Of a stretch of DNA of 64,000 nucleotides, positions 17,029 to 26,324 are shown piece after piece. Positions within the stretch are counted from its first letter, which is position 1. Each line of letters begins with the position of its first letter. Both the position numbers and the translations under genes were made by a program. The notes beneath the pieces were generated by a model. The model was given only the letters and a program-made list of their open reading frames with translations. It made no database searches and had not been told where the DNA came from. This stretch comes from Desertivirga brevis (lineage in GTDB: Bacteria; Bacteroidota; Bacteroidia; Sphingobacteriales; Sphingobacteriaceae), in NCBI RefSeq assembly GCF_017355835.1, contig NZ_JAFEWF010000010.1:186001-250000 (forward strand). Reading direction: 5' to 3'.

Positions 17029-18165
17029 ATGAAAGTAGCTTTAATCACTGGAATTACTGGTCAGGACGGTGCGTACCTGGCGGAGTTCCTACTAAAAAAA
17101 GGATATCAGGTACACGGTCTGAAAAGACGTGCTTCTTTGTTTAATACCGATCGTATTGACCATCTATACCAGGATCCACACGACACGAACATTAAACTCC
17201 AGTTACATTACGGAGATTTAACTGACTCAACCAACTTAATCCGTATTATCCAAGAGATCCAACCAGATGAGATCTACAATCTTGCTGCGATGAGTCACGT
17301 TAAAGTGAGTTTCGATACTCCAGAATACACTGCAAACGCAGATGGAATCGGAACATTACGTATACTTGAGGCAGTTCGTTTATTAGGTTTAACAAAGAAA
17401 ACCCGTATCTACCAGGCCTCTACGTCTGAACTTTACGGATTAGTACAGGCAGTTCCTCAAAGCGAAACCACTCCTTTTTATCCACGTTCTCCATATGCTG
17501 TTGCTAAAATGTATGGTTACTGGATCACAGTAAACTATCGTGAAGCTTATGGCATGTACTCTTGCAACGGTATTTTATTCAATCACGAGAGTCCGATCAG
17601 AGGGGAAACTTTCGTAACACGTAAGATCACTCGTGCAGCTTCTAAAATTGCTTTAGGTTTGCAGAACTGCTTACACCTTGGTAACCTTTCTGCTCAACGC
17701 GACTGGGGACATGCAAAAGACTATGTAGAAGCAATGTGGTTGATCCTTCAACAAGATGTTGCTGAAGATTACGTAATTGCTACAGGTGTTACTACAACTG
17801 TTCGTGACTTCGTAAGAATGAGCTTTGCTGAGCTTGGGATCGAAATCGAATTCAGCGGTCAGGAAGAAAACGAAAAAGGTGTTATCATCGACGTTGATCA
17901 GGTTAAAGCATTAGATCTTGGATTAAACCTTGATGCTTTAAAAATTGGTCAGACAGTAGTGAAAGTAGACCCTCGTTACTACCGTCCAACTGAAGTAGAT
18001 CTATTATTAGGTGATCCTACTAAAGCTAAAACCAAGCTTGGATGGCAGCCTAAATATGATTTACAAGCACTTTGTAAAGACATGATGCAGTCTGACTTAA
18101 ACTTGGTTAAGAAAGATGAGTATCTTAAACAAGGTGGATATAACATTTTGAATTATTTCGAATAA
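17029..18165 (+). CDS. gmd: GDP-mannose 4,6-dehydratase
   Basis: A 378-residue SDR enzyme making GDP-4-keto-6-deoxy-mannose, precursor of GDP-fucose, GDP-rhamnose or perosamine. It shows [19 protein letters not shown] (NADP loop), [19 protein letters not shown], the catalytic STSELYG and [10 protein letters not shown] (Tyr/Lys), and the late [19 protein letters not shown] segment typical of Gmd. Codon use looks more regular than in the downstream transferases, as in a well-expressed gene. No GDP-fucose synthase follows, so the second step is encoded elsewhere. TATTTTCA (16966-16973) may be its -7 box; a strong terminator follows. Confidence 0.96.
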   Translation: MKVALITGITGQDGAYLAEFLLKKGYQVHGLKRRASLFNTDRIDHLYQDPHDTNIKLQLHYGDLTDSTNLIRIIQEIQPDEIYNLAAMSHVKVSFDTPEYTANADGIGTLRILEAVRLLGLTKKTRIYQASTSELYGLVQAVPQSETTPFYPRSPYAVAKMYGYWITVNYREAYGMYSCNGILFNHESPIRGETFVTRKITRAASKIALGLQNCLHLGNLSAQRDWGHAKDYVEAMWLILQQDVAEDYVIATGVTTTVRDFVRMSFAELGIEIEFSGQEENEKGVIIDVDQVKALDLGLNLDALKIGQTVVKVDPRYYRPTEVDLLLGDPTKAKTKLGWQPKYDLQALCKDMMQSDLNLVKKDEYLKQGGYNILNYFE

Positions 18166-18191
18166 GAGGTTTCTTATTTTGAAGGAATAGG

Positions 18192-18222
18192 CCGTCTCAA
18201 GGGGAACTTGAGGCGGTTTTTC
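18192..18222 (+). terminator. Intrinsic terminator after gmd
   Basis: Arms ccgtctcaag (18192-18201) and cttgaggcgg (18207-18216) pair with one G-U, loop gggaa, followed directly by TTTTTC. A textbook rho-independent terminator that separates gmd from the export/transferase operon. Confidence 0.9.
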
Positions 18223-18247
18223 TGTTAAGACTAGAAGTAGCACGGTC

Positions 18248-18275
18248 GTCATGCTGAGAATCATTTCAGCATCCC
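18248..18275. repeat. Bacteroidota-type interspersed palindrome (gtcatgctga...tcagcat)
   Basis: atgctga (18251-18257) and tcagcat (18266-18272) form a hairpin within gtcatgctgag...tttcagcatccc. From memory, near-identical short elements are scattered in intergenic DNA of many Bacteroidota genomes; copy number here cannot be checked. Confidence 0.55.
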
Positions 18276-18392
18276 TTGAACAATATACAGGCAGACAAAG
18301 TCCTTTCTGCCACTCCTATTGCCATGTTTCCATCCATTCCCGAATAGTTTTAATTAAATAAAATTTTCGCCCCCCCTTTCTCTTAATTTTTC

Positions 18393-18400
18393 TATTTTTG
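18393..18400 (+). promoter_or_regulatory. Candidate promoter (-7 box) of the polysaccharide export operon
   Basis: TATTTTTG fits TAnnTTTG exactly, 38 bases before the first ATG of the SLBB export gene and downstream of the gmd terminator. A possible -33 element (TTTTCG, near 18364) lies slightly too far. It would start the long transcript through the transferase genes. Confidence 0.5.
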
Positions 18401-18437
18401 TTCGATTTTTCAGAAACCGATTAATCGATCTATCTGG

Positions 18438-21011
18438 ATGGGTTTTAGCGAGAATGCTCTTTATATGATACAATCTAAATCTGTTGCAAGGTTACAGCTT
18501 AATAAAATTTGCAGACTGTTAATACTTTCTGTTCTGTTTCTGTTTGCCTTGCCTGTACTAGCTCAGAATACTCAAAACCTAAGTTCTGTCAGAGTAGATG
18601 AGCTATCTGATGCTCAAATACGTCAATTTATTCAACAAGTTGAAGCAAGCGGACTAAGTGAAGCTCAGCTCGAGCAAGTAGCCTCCGCAAGGGGAATGGC
18701 TCCTTCTGAAATTTCAAAACTAAGAGAGCGTGTAAATAAACTTAAGCAGAATCAAGGCACAACCGACAAACCCAAAAGCAATACTCAGAATAGTTCATAT
18801 GACAAGAATGTTCGAAGCAATCCTGGTGGAAGACAGCTTAACTACGAACCAGATTCATCAGAAGTAGAATTAGATCCAGAAAAAGCAGAAGAAGCCTTGA
18901 ATGCATTTAAGCCTAAAGTATTTGGATCGGATCTATTTAAAAACTCAAAGATCACATTTGAACCCAATCTGCGTATCGCAACTCCGGCAAATTACTCTAT
19001 AGGGCCTGATGACCAGATCAATATCGACATCTACGGCTACTCAGAAGCAAGTTATAAATTAGTGGTTTCTCCAGAAGGCACGATCAATATTCCTTATGTA
19101 GGAGTAGTTCAGGTATCAGGTCTATCGATGGAACAGGCTACAGCAAGAATACGTTCAAGATTATCAACCATATATTCAAACATTAATACAGGTAATACTA
19201 AAGTAGCCATCTCCCTTGGAGACATCCGCAGTATCAAAGTAACTCTAGTCGGTGAAGTTACCCGCCCGGGAACCTATACCCTGCCTTCTCTAGCCACAGC
19301 CTTTAATGCACTATATGCTTCAGGAGGTCCAACAGAGAACGGATCTTTCAGAACGATAGAAGTTATCCGTAACAGCCGTGTTGTTTCAACTATTGACGTC
19401 TATGATTTTTTACTTAGAGGATTTCAGCGCAATAATGTTCGTTTACAAGATCAAGACGTTATTCGTATCCCTACCTATCGTAAACGAGTTCAATTTAGTG
19501 GAGAAGTTAAAAGACCATATATTTTTGAAGCTCTAGATAAAGATCGCTTAAGAGATATCATTGAGTTCGCAGGAGGCTTTACAACAGAGGCCTATACTGC
19601 AAGAATCAAGATAATTCAAAATACAGCTAAAGAACGTCGTATTACAGATGTCTTTGCAAATGAGTTTGGGACCTATACTCCTAATAATGGCGACAAGTAC
19701 TTTGCTGAGCCAATTCTTGAACGCTTTGAAAATAGAGTAGTAATTGAAGGTGCAGTATTCAGACCAGGAGCTTACGAACTAGAACCAGGGCTAACACTTT
19801 CCCAATTGATTAAGAAAGCCGAAGGTGTAAAAGAGGATGCTTTTTTACCAAGAGGATATATAAAACGTTTAAGAACAGATAATACCTCTGAACTAATATC
19901 CTTTGATTTAGCGCGAATTATAAATCAAACAGCTGCTGATATTGCGCTTCTTCGTGAAGACTCTGTAACCATCTCCTCTATTTTTGATTTAAGAGACGAA
20001 TATAGAGTTACGATCGAGGGAGAAGTTAGAAACCCGGGGCAATTTGGATTTTCTGAGAATCAGAGCCTGGAAGATCTAATCCAGCAAGCCGGTGGATTTA
20101 AAGAAGGAGCGAGTGCACGGAGAATTGAGATTTCGAGAAGGGTAAGAGACGCAGAGGCAGGGGCGGCCAATTCAAAAACTTCCGAGGTATTTCAGGTGGA
20201 TGTGGACCAAAATTTAAGAATACAAGGACCGCGTTTTGTTTTACAGCCGTTTGACATTGTAGTGGTGAGAAACGCGCCAGGTTACGAAACGCAAAGGAAT
20301 GTAAGAGTTGAAGGAGAGGTATTATACCCAGGAACTTATACTATTACTAGAAAGGATGAAAGAATCTCTGATTTGGTAGGAAGAGCTGGTGGCTTTACGG
20401 ATTTGGCTTATTTAGATGGAGCTTCGTTGAAAAGAGGAGATGCTGCAGAGAAAGGTACAGGAAAAAACAGGATTAACAGCAAAGAAACGGACGACCAAAA
20501 AGTTGATCGACTAAAAAGGCTACAATCTACAGTAAATGATTCGACGGAAAGAGTCGACGAAAATATATCAGGGTCATCATTGGTAGGAATAAACCTAAAT
20601 CGTATCATTGAAAATCCGAAAGCTAAATATGACTTAATTTTGGAGGAAGGGGATGTGTTGATGGTCCCTAAACAATTGCAAACAGTCAAAGTAAATGGCG
20701 AAGTTTTATCACCTGTAACTGTTATATACGAGTCACGCAAAGGCTTCAAGGAATACATAGCCAATGCCGGAGGGTTTTCTCAGAAAGCTTTAAGAAAAAG
20801 AGCTTATGTTTTATATCCTAATGGAAGTATTCAATCAACTAAAAGATTTTTAGGGTTTAACAATTATCCTATTGTAAAGGCAGGGGCAGAGATATTTGTG
20901 CCGACGAAAGAGGAGAAGAGGAAGATAACAGCTGCTGAAACTGTAGGTCTAGCGTCGGCGTTAGCTTCAATGGGAGCTATAATTATCGGAATATTGAATA
21001 CAGTTAAATAA
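18438..21011 (+). CDS. Polysaccharide export protein with multiple SLBB domains (Wza-like)
   Basis: An 857-residue outer membrane/periplasmic export protein. A signal peptide ends at LFALPVLAQ (about residue 43 from this start; a second ATG at 18465 is equally possible). The polysaccharide-export domain is at about residues 180-270 (YSIGPDDQINIDIYGYSE, then IRSRLSTIYSN). At least six SLBB-type beta units follow, each marked by V-x-G-E-V-x-x-P-G (GEVTRPGTY, GEVKRPYIF, GAVFRPGAY, GEVRNPGQF, GEVLYPGTY, GEVLSPVTV). A C-terminal hydrophobic helix (VGLASALASMGAIIIGIL) may cross the membrane. It is longer than E. coli Wza, as is usual in Bacteroidota. No lipobox cysteine is seen. It starts the operon with wzz. 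Confidence 0.93.
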   Translation: MGFSENALYMIQSKSVARLQLNKICRLLILSVLFLFALPVLAQNTQNLSSVRVDELSDAQIRQFIQQVEASGLSEAQLEQVASARGMAPSEISKLRERVNKLKQNQGTTDKPKSNTQNSSYDKNVRSNPGGRQLNYEPDSSEVELDPEKAEEALNAFKPKVFGSDLFKNSKITFEPNLRIATPANYSIGPDDQINIDIYGYSEASYKLVVSPEGTINIPYVGVVQVSGLSMEQATARIRSRLSTIYSNINTGNTKVAISLGDIRSIKVTLVGEVTRPGTYTLPSLATAFNALYASGGPTENGSFRTIEVIRNSRVVSTIDVYDFLLRGFQRNNVRLQDQDVIRIPTYRKRVQFSGEVKRPYIFEALDKDRLRDIIEFAGGFTTEAYTARIKIIQNTAKERRITDVFANEFGTYTPNNGDKYFAEPILERFENRVVIEGAVFRPGAYELEPGLTLSQLIKKAEGVKEDAFLPRGYIKRLRTDNTSELISFDLARIINQTAADIALLREDSVTISSIFDLRDEYRVTIEGEVRNPGQFGFSENQSLEDLIQQAGGFKEGASARRIEISRRVRDAEAGAANSKTSEVFQVDVDQNLRIQGPRFVLQPFDIVVVRNAPGYETQRNVRVEGEVLYPGTYTITRKDERISDLVGRAGGFTDLAYLDGASLKRGDAAEKGTGKNRINSKETDDQKVDRLKRLQSTVNDSTERVDENISGSSLVGINLNRIIENPKAKYDLILEEGDVLMVPKQLQTVKVNGEVLSPVTVIYESRKGFKEYIANAGGFSQKALRKRAYVLYPNGSIQSTKRFLGFNNYPIVKAGAEIFVPTKEEKRKITAAETVGLASALASMGAIIIGILNTVK

Positions 21012-21013
21012 GG

Positions 21014-22063
21014 ATGGAAATAAGTATGAACGAGGAAATATCCTTAAGAGACGTCTTTACTAAAATTAGAAGGTGGTATATATATTTACTAGCGCACTGG
21101 AAATTACTTTTTTCAGTTTCTATAATTGGGCTAATTTTAGGTTATCTATATGCAGAATTTAAAAGTCCAAAATTTACAGCTGTATGTACCTTCGTATTAG
21201 AGGATGCTGGAACTAATGGCGGATTAGGTGAATATCTGGGATTGGCATCAATGATTGGAGTTGATCTGGGAGGAGGAAAAAGTAGCGGTATTTTTCAGGG
21301 AGAAAATATCTTCGAATTGTATAGATCGCGCCGAATGATCAAAAAGACCTTACTTAGTTCAGTCTCTTTTAAAAAACATGAAGCCTTGCTAATTGATCGC
21401 TATATCAAGTTTAATAAGCTTAATAACAAGTGGCAAAAAAAATCATATCCTGAGAACATCCAGTTTAACATTCCTGAAAATAAATTTACACTTGCTCATG
21501 ATAGTATTATAAATGAGATTGTGAAAGATATTACTAAGAATTATTTGAAGGTCGAAAAACCAGACAAAAAGCTAAGCATTATAAGTGTAAAAGTAACTTC
21601 AATAGATGAACTATTCGCTAAGTCCTTTACAAACAAACTTGTTGAAAATGTAAATCAGTTTTACATTGAAACGAAGACTAAAACTTCCCTTGAGAATGTA
21701 AAACTATTGCAGAAACAAGCGGATAGCGTACGTAGAATACTAAATACATCAATTAGGGCAACAGCTTTAGCTATGGATGTAAATCCTAGTCCAAATGCTG
21801 CGTTATTGAGCCTCAGGGTACCGGCTCAGCATAAGCAAATAGATGTCCAGTCAAGCTCAGCAATTTATGCAGAAGTAGCTAAGAATTTAGAAATTGCAAA
21901 GATATCGCTTAGAAAAGCTACTCCGTTAATCCAAATAATAGACGAACCTGTTTTGCCTCTTGATAAAGAGAGACCATCAAAGATTCTTTCCAGTTTAGGT
22001 ATATCTTTCTTGCTTACTTCCTTGACTGTAATTATTCTCTCGCTTATGAAGATAATTAGATGA
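21014..22063 (+). CDS. Polysaccharide chain-length determinant (Wzz/PCP family)
   Basis: A 349-residue inner membrane protein with one TM segment near each end (LLFSVSIIGLILGYLYAEF at about 32-50 and LSSLGISFLLTSLTVIILSLM near the C-terminus, preceded by the DKERPSK proline motif). The middle is periplasmic and partly helical. It sets polymer length in Wzy-dependent pathways. There is no cytoplasmic tyrosine-kinase domain and no such gene next door, so it is Wzz-like rather than a Wzc co-polymerase. It lies 2 bases after the export gene; an alternative start 12 bases later (MNEEIS) has AGGA in a better place. Confidence 0.9.
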   Translation: MEISMNEEISLRDVFTKIRRWYIYLLAHWKLLFSVSIIGLILGYLYAEFKSPKFTAVCTFVLEDAGTNGGLGEYLGLASMIGVDLGGGKSSGIFQGENIFELYRSRRMIKKTLLSSVSFKKHEALLIDRYIKFNKLNNKWQKKSYPENIQFNIPENKFTLAHDSIINEIVKDITKNYLKVEKPDKKLSIISVKVTSIDELFAKSFTNKLVENVNQFYIETKTKTSLENVKLLQKQADSVRRILNTSIRATALAMDVNPSPNAALLSLRVPAQHKQIDVQSSSAIYAEVAKNLEIAKISLRKATPLIQIIDEPVLPLDKERPSKILSSLGISFLLTSLTVIILSLMKIIR

Positions 22064-22194
22064 GCTATAAGTTTAAAGCTCTCTATGAAATTTATGAATT
22101 TTTTTCGGTTATCGTAAATTCAGTATAAATAAAGTCCAAGCATTTTAATACTATATTTCTAATAATACTAGAATGATATCAAACCACAATAAGA

Positions 22195-23442
22195 GTGATT
22201 AATCGATATAAAAGTCTAATAACAGCGGATTCTTTTCAATTGTACTTAAGCTATATAGTCAATTATTTATTCCCATTATTAATAGTACCAATAATACTGA
22301 GAAGGGTAGGTCTGATAAATTTCGGTTTGTTAGGCTTTAGTCAAGTGATAGTCAATTATTTCTCCTTAATCATAAACTATGGTTTCGACATCTCAGCTAC
22401 TCGGGAAATAGCGAAACTAAAAGATAAAGAGAAGGTTCAAGACTACATAAGTGATATCCTAAGATTAAAAATTATATTATTTGCAGCTTGCACGACTGCC
22501 CTTGTTATTTATCTTCTAATAGCACAGTACCCAAAAGAAGTTACTATGCTATATATGTTTACTTACCTGATAAATTTGGGCTTCCTCTTCACGTGCAACT
22601 GGTATTTTTTAGGTACTAAAAAAATAACATATTTCACTTGGATAAATTTAACAATAAAAGCCCTCGTCTTTTTATCAATTTATCTTTTCGTTTTCTCTAA
22701 TACATATAGCTACTACAATTTAATCTTTTCTTTTGGTCAAATAATTATTGGTTGCCTCCATTTATTTTTAATTACAAGGGAATATAAAATAGATATACTT
22801 CCCAGCATTAAAAATATAAGCACCTGTTATTCTCAATTGGCGCAGTCTTTTCCAATATTTATTTCTACTATCATAACAAATATTTATACCCTGTCAACAG
22901 TAACAGTATTGGGATTTGTGTCTGGAGCACAATCAGTGGGAATATTTTCCTCCGCATCAAAGCTTATTTCTGCCGCAATAACTATTCTTTATATGCCACT
23001 AAATCAATTTTTGTTACCGGAGCTAGCCCGGGCGGGTGAAGCCGAGATCCTACCGGCAATAAAAAAAATCCTTTCGATTTCACTCGTATTAGCTTCCTTA
23101 ACGTCAATTCTTTTTTTTGCATCGTCTGAATTGTTGATGGAACTATTGTACGGGCAGAACGGGTTAGAAGGGGTAATGGTAATTAAGGTTTTATCCTTTC
23201 TTCCCCTGATCATTTCGTTCAGTAATGCTTTCGGTTCCTTAGGGCTTATCTCATTGAAGAAGGACTGGGTATATTTGAAAATAATTTCAAGTGCTTGCAT
23301 CCTATCGCTTATTCTGGCAACAGTCCTCTCCACCTATTTCACTTATGTTGGCGCTAGTATTGCTTGGGTAATGGTTGAGCTTGTTATTTCCGCTTTAACT
23401 ACTTATTATTTTATAACCTTTTATTCGAAAAAATATACATGA
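22195..23442 (+). CDS. O-antigen/polysaccharide flippase (Wzx family)
   Basis: A 415-residue polytopic membrane protein with about 12 hydrophobic segments, from the polysaccharide-transport family that flips lipid-linked repeat units across the inner membrane. N-terminal YIVNYLFPLLIVPIILRRVGLINFGLLGFSQ is typical of Wzx/RfbX. The frame begins with GTG at 22195; a stop lies shortly upstream and no in-frame ATG fits. The 131-base gap before it is very A/T-rich and could hold an internal promoter (TATATTTC near 22153). It overlaps the next gene by ATGA. The DNA is clearly A/T-richer than gmd. Confidence 0.92.
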   Translation: MINRYKSLITADSFQLYLSYIVNYLFPLLIVPIILRRVGLINFGLLGFSQVIVNYFSLIINYGFDISATREIAKLKDKEKVQDYISDILRLKIILFAACTTALVIYLLIAQYPKEVTMLYMFTYLINLGFLFTCNWYFLGTKKITYFTWINLTIKALVFLSIYLFVFSNTYSYYNLIFSFGQIIIGCLHLFLITREYKIDILPSIKNISTCYSQLAQSFPIFISTIITNIYTLSTVTVLGFVSGAQSVGIFSSASKLISAAITILYMPLNQFLLPELARAGEAEILPAIKKILSISLVLASLTSILFFASSELLMELLYGQNGLEGVMVIKVLSFLPLIISFSNAFGSLGLISLKKDWVYLKIISSACILSLILATVLSTYFTYVGASIAWVMVELVISALTTYYFITFYSKKYT

Positions 23443-24290
23443 AAGTTTGTGTGATTGTTGTGACTTACAATAGGCTGCAATTGCTAAAGCCTTGTCTTTA
23501 TAGCTTAATGAATCAAACTCGACAATTTGATGATATTATCGTAATAAATAATAATTCTACAGACGGAACTAAAGAGTATCTGGAAGGATTAGAAAAAATA
23601 AGAGTAATTAACCAGGATAATTCTGGAAGCGCTGGAGGGTTTAATCGAGGGTTGAAAGAGGCCTATAACGAACAACCTGATTTAATATTTTTATTTGACG
23701 ATGATTGTGAAGTTTATACTAATTATTTAGAAACCGCTTTAAATTACATTGAAAAATCTGAGTTAGATTTAAGTAAACCCGTTGCTGCAACATCAATAAC
23801 TTACGAAGAAGGAAGAAAGTTATTTTTTAGAGGGGTTTCGGAGGGGAAATGGATAAAAGCGGCTCGAGCTGAAATTTTATATGAAACTGAAGATCTAGGA
23901 TTTCCCTTTATGATTATTAACCGGCCTCTCTTAGAAACAGCAGGCTATCCTCACACGTTTTGGTTTACGATAATGGATGACATCGAGTGGGCAGATAGAA
24001 TAAGAAAAAACGGGATTAAACTTTTTATTTTAAATTTCGAAGGAGGCATACACCGAGTGCAAAGAACAATTTTTAAACTATTTGGAAGAGAATTAGAGAA
24101 TTATGCATATTGGAAGACTTATTACTTTTACCGTAATTCTATAATTTACAGGAGAATGAAGAATAAACATTTAGGCATTATAAGGTCTATCATAACCCTT
24201 CCTATTCTGCTTCTTTACCCTAATAATAAATTTAAACGTTTTTCTTTAGGGCTCAAAGGAATACTTGATGGCCTTAATTTCAAATTATAG
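23439..24290 (+). CDS. Family 2 glycosyltransferase (possible galactofuranosyltransferase)
   Basis: A 283-residue GT-A enzyme. It opens with VCVIVVTYNRLQLLKPCLYSL, has the nucleotide-binding NNNSTDGT, the SGSAGGFNRGL segment and the metal-binding FDDDCEV motif (about residues 88-94), then IMDDIEWADRIRKNG as the acceptor-side acidic motif. The SAGGF-N and DDD pattern is shared with rhamnosyl- and galactofuranosyl-transferases. The mutase that makes UDP-galactofuranose is the next gene, so a Galf-transfer role is plausible but not shown. Start overlaps the flippase stop (ATGA). Confidence 0.88.
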   Translation: MKVCVIVVTYNRLQLLKPCLYSLMNQTRQFDDIIVINNNSTDGTKEYLEGLEKIRVINQDNSGSAGGFNRGLKEAYNEQPDLIFLFDDDCEVYTNYLETALNYIEKSELDLSKPVAATSITYEEGRKLFFRGVSEGKWIKAARAEILYETEDLGFPFMIINRPLLETAGYPHTFWFTIMDDIEWADRIRKNGIKLFILNFEGGIHRVQRTIFKLFGRELENYAYWKTYYFYRNSIIYRRMKNKHLGIIRSIITLPILLLYPNNKFKRFSLGLKGILDGLNFKL

Positions 24291-24319
24291 TATTATTAAG
24301 ATTTATTATATCTATATCA

Positions 24320-25423
24320 ATGTTTGAATATTTAATTGTTGGGGCAGGCTATTCTGGTGCTGTCTTGGCGGAACGAATAGCATCACAGCTTAATAAAAAG
24401 GTATTAGTAGTAGATAAGCGAGACCACATAGGGGGCAATGCTTACGATTATTATAATGAAGATGGAATTCTAGTTCATAAATATGGCCCACACTGGTTTC
24501 ATACTAATGATAAAAGTGTTTTTGACTACTTATCCTTATTTACTGAGTGGAGATTTCATTATCATAGGGTACAAACCTATGTTGATGGAAGACTTGTTCC
24601 AATCCCTATAAATCTCGATACTCTTAACAACTTGTACAACTTAAATTTGACTTCATCTAAAGATGTACAAGACTACTTTGATAAAGTAAAAATTGATATC
24701 TCGAAGCCTATGAATGCAGAAGAGATGGTTATTAGTCAAGTCGGAGAAGACTTGTACAATAAGTTTTTCCGAGGGTATACATTAAAGCAGTGGGAAATTG
24801 ATCCCAAAAATTTAGCTCCAAGCGTAACTGCTAGAATCCCGACTAGAACGAATAGAGACGATAGATATTTTACCGACAAGTATCAAGGTATTCCTAAACA
24901 CGGCTATACAGAAATGTTTAAAAAAATTCTTGCTCATCCAAACATTTCTCTTATGTTAAAAACAGACTATCGTGATATAATCAATATAATACCTTATAGA
25001 ACTCTTATATATAGTGGACCAATTGATTCCTTTTTTAACTATAAATTTGGAAAACTCCCCTATAGATCATTAAGATTCGAACACGAGACTTTTAATCAAA
25101 ACTATTATCAATCCCATCAACAAGTTAACTATCCTAATGAATACGATTTCACAAGAATTGTTGAGTGGAAACATGCTACAGGCCAGCGGAGCGACGTAAC
25201 TACTATTACCAGGGAATATTCCCTGCTAGCTACTGAAAATCTTGAAAAATATTACCCAATTCCCTGCGAGGAAAATCACAACTTATTTAATAGATATAAC
25301 GAAGAGGCGGAAAAGTGTGAAAATGTGATATTTTGTGGCCGGCTTGCTGACTATAAATACTATAATATGGATCAAGTTGTTGCAAGAGCACTTATGATTT
25401 TTGAAAAAAAGGTAGCAATATGA
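24320..25423 (+). CDS. glf: UDP-galactopyranose mutase
   Basis: A 367-residue FAD enzyme converting UDP-galactopyranose to UDP-galactofuranose. It has the dinucleotide loop VGAGYSGAVLAERIA (residues 7-21), VVDKRDHIGGNAYD, the conserved GPHWFHTND active-site segment, PIPINLDTLNNLYN, FFRGYTLKQWEIDP, RIPTRTNRDDRYFTDKYQGIPKHGYTEMF and a C-terminal GRLADYKYYNMDQV. All are diagnostic of Glf. Its presence predicts galactofuranose in the surface polymer. It overlaps the next transferase by ATGA. Confidence 0.97.
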   Translation: MFEYLIVGAGYSGAVLAERIASQLNKKVLVVDKRDHIGGNAYDYYNEDGILVHKYGPHWFHTNDKSVFDYLSLFTEWRFHYHRVQTYVDGRLVPIPINLDTLNNLYNLNLTSSKDVQDYFDKVKIDISKPMNAEEMVISQVGEDLYNKFFRGYTLKQWEIDPKNLAPSVTARIPTRTNRDDRYFTDKYQGIPKHGYTEMFKKILAHPNISLMLKTDYRDIINIIPYRTLIYSGPIDSFFNYKFGKLPYRSLRFEHETFNQNYYQSHQQVNYPNEYDFTRIVEWKHATGQRSDVTTITREYSLLATENLEKYYPIPCEENHNLFNRYNEEAEKCENVIFCGRLADYKYYNMDQVVARALMIFEKKVAI

Positions 25424-26319
25424 AAATAGCCGCTGTTGTTGTAACCTATAATAGATTATCCTCATTAATTAAAATAATAGGGGCAATTCGTGACCAATCG
25501 AGGAAGGCGGATTATATTATTGTTGTCAATAATGGATCAATAGATGGAACTGAAGAATGGTTAAGAGAGCAAACAGATTTAATAATTGTACATCAAAACA
25601 ATCAAGGTAGCGGAGGTGGGCAAAGGACTGGTATATTGAAGGGTATCGAACTTAAGGTTGATTTTACATGGTGCATGGATGATGATGGCCTACCTTCCTA
25701 TAACTGTTTAGAAAAATTGATAGAATCTGGTAAATTAACAGAGAGGAACGTGTTAGGATCGATAGTTTATGACATTGATAAACGCGACTTATTGGCTTTT
25801 GAGACTTATTACGTCGATAATAACTCTACTATGCATTACCTTACCACCAAATCAGAGGTAGAGGCTCTTCGATTATCAACAAGTTCTATTCCTAATATTG
25901 CAGCATTTTTTAATTCTGTAATATTTCCCACTTCGTTACTTAAAGAGGTGGGAAGTCCTATAGCGGAACTTTTTATTTGGGGAGATGAAAACGAGTATTT
26001 TGCAAGAATTTTAAAAAAAGGATTTAAAATAGAAACTATTATCGATTCCGTTTTTTTTCACCCGAAAGACAGAATGCCTTTGGCAAGAGGTTGGTGGGGA
26101 ACTGCTTTTTTTGGACAAGATGATTGGAAGTCTTACTGCTTCTTCCGGAATAAATGCTATATCATGAAGAGATATAATCATTATGGCTTACTAAAGTTTT
26201 TAGTCTCAAACCTTCTTTATCGCATTTTTGTAAAAAATTCAGAATTATCATTAGGCCATTTCTTCAAGTCATCATTACATGGCCTTAGCAATAACCTTTC
26301 TCAAAAGATACCTTTCTGA
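25420..26319 (+). CDS. Family 2 glycosyltransferase next to glf
   Basis: A 299-residue GT-A transferase related in layout to the one before glf: VVVTYNRLSSLIKII at the start, VVNNGSIDGT, the GSGGGQRTGI glycine stretch, the catalytic MDDDGLPS (about residues 86-93) and WGDENEYFARILKKG later. These two genes flank the mutase, and both fit the rhamnosyl/galactofuranosyl-type GT2 group. The start forms an ATGA overlap with glf. Donor and acceptor are not deducible. Confidence 0.88.
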   Translation: MKIAAVVVTYNRLSSLIKIIGAIRDQSRKADYIIVVNNGSIDGTEEWLREQTDLIIVHQNNQGSGGGQRTGILKGIELKVDFTWCMDDDGLPSYNCLEKLIESGKLTERNVLGSIVYDIDKRDLLAFETYYVDNNSTMHYLTTKSEVEALRLSTSSIPNIAAFFNSVIFPTSLLKEVGSPIAELFIWGDENEYFARILKKGFKIETIIDSVFFHPKDRMPLARGWWGTAFFGQDDWKSYCFFRNKCYIMKRYNHYGLLKFLVSNLLYRIFVKNSELSLGHFFKSSLHGLSNNLSQKIPF

Positions 26320-26324
26320 TCATT

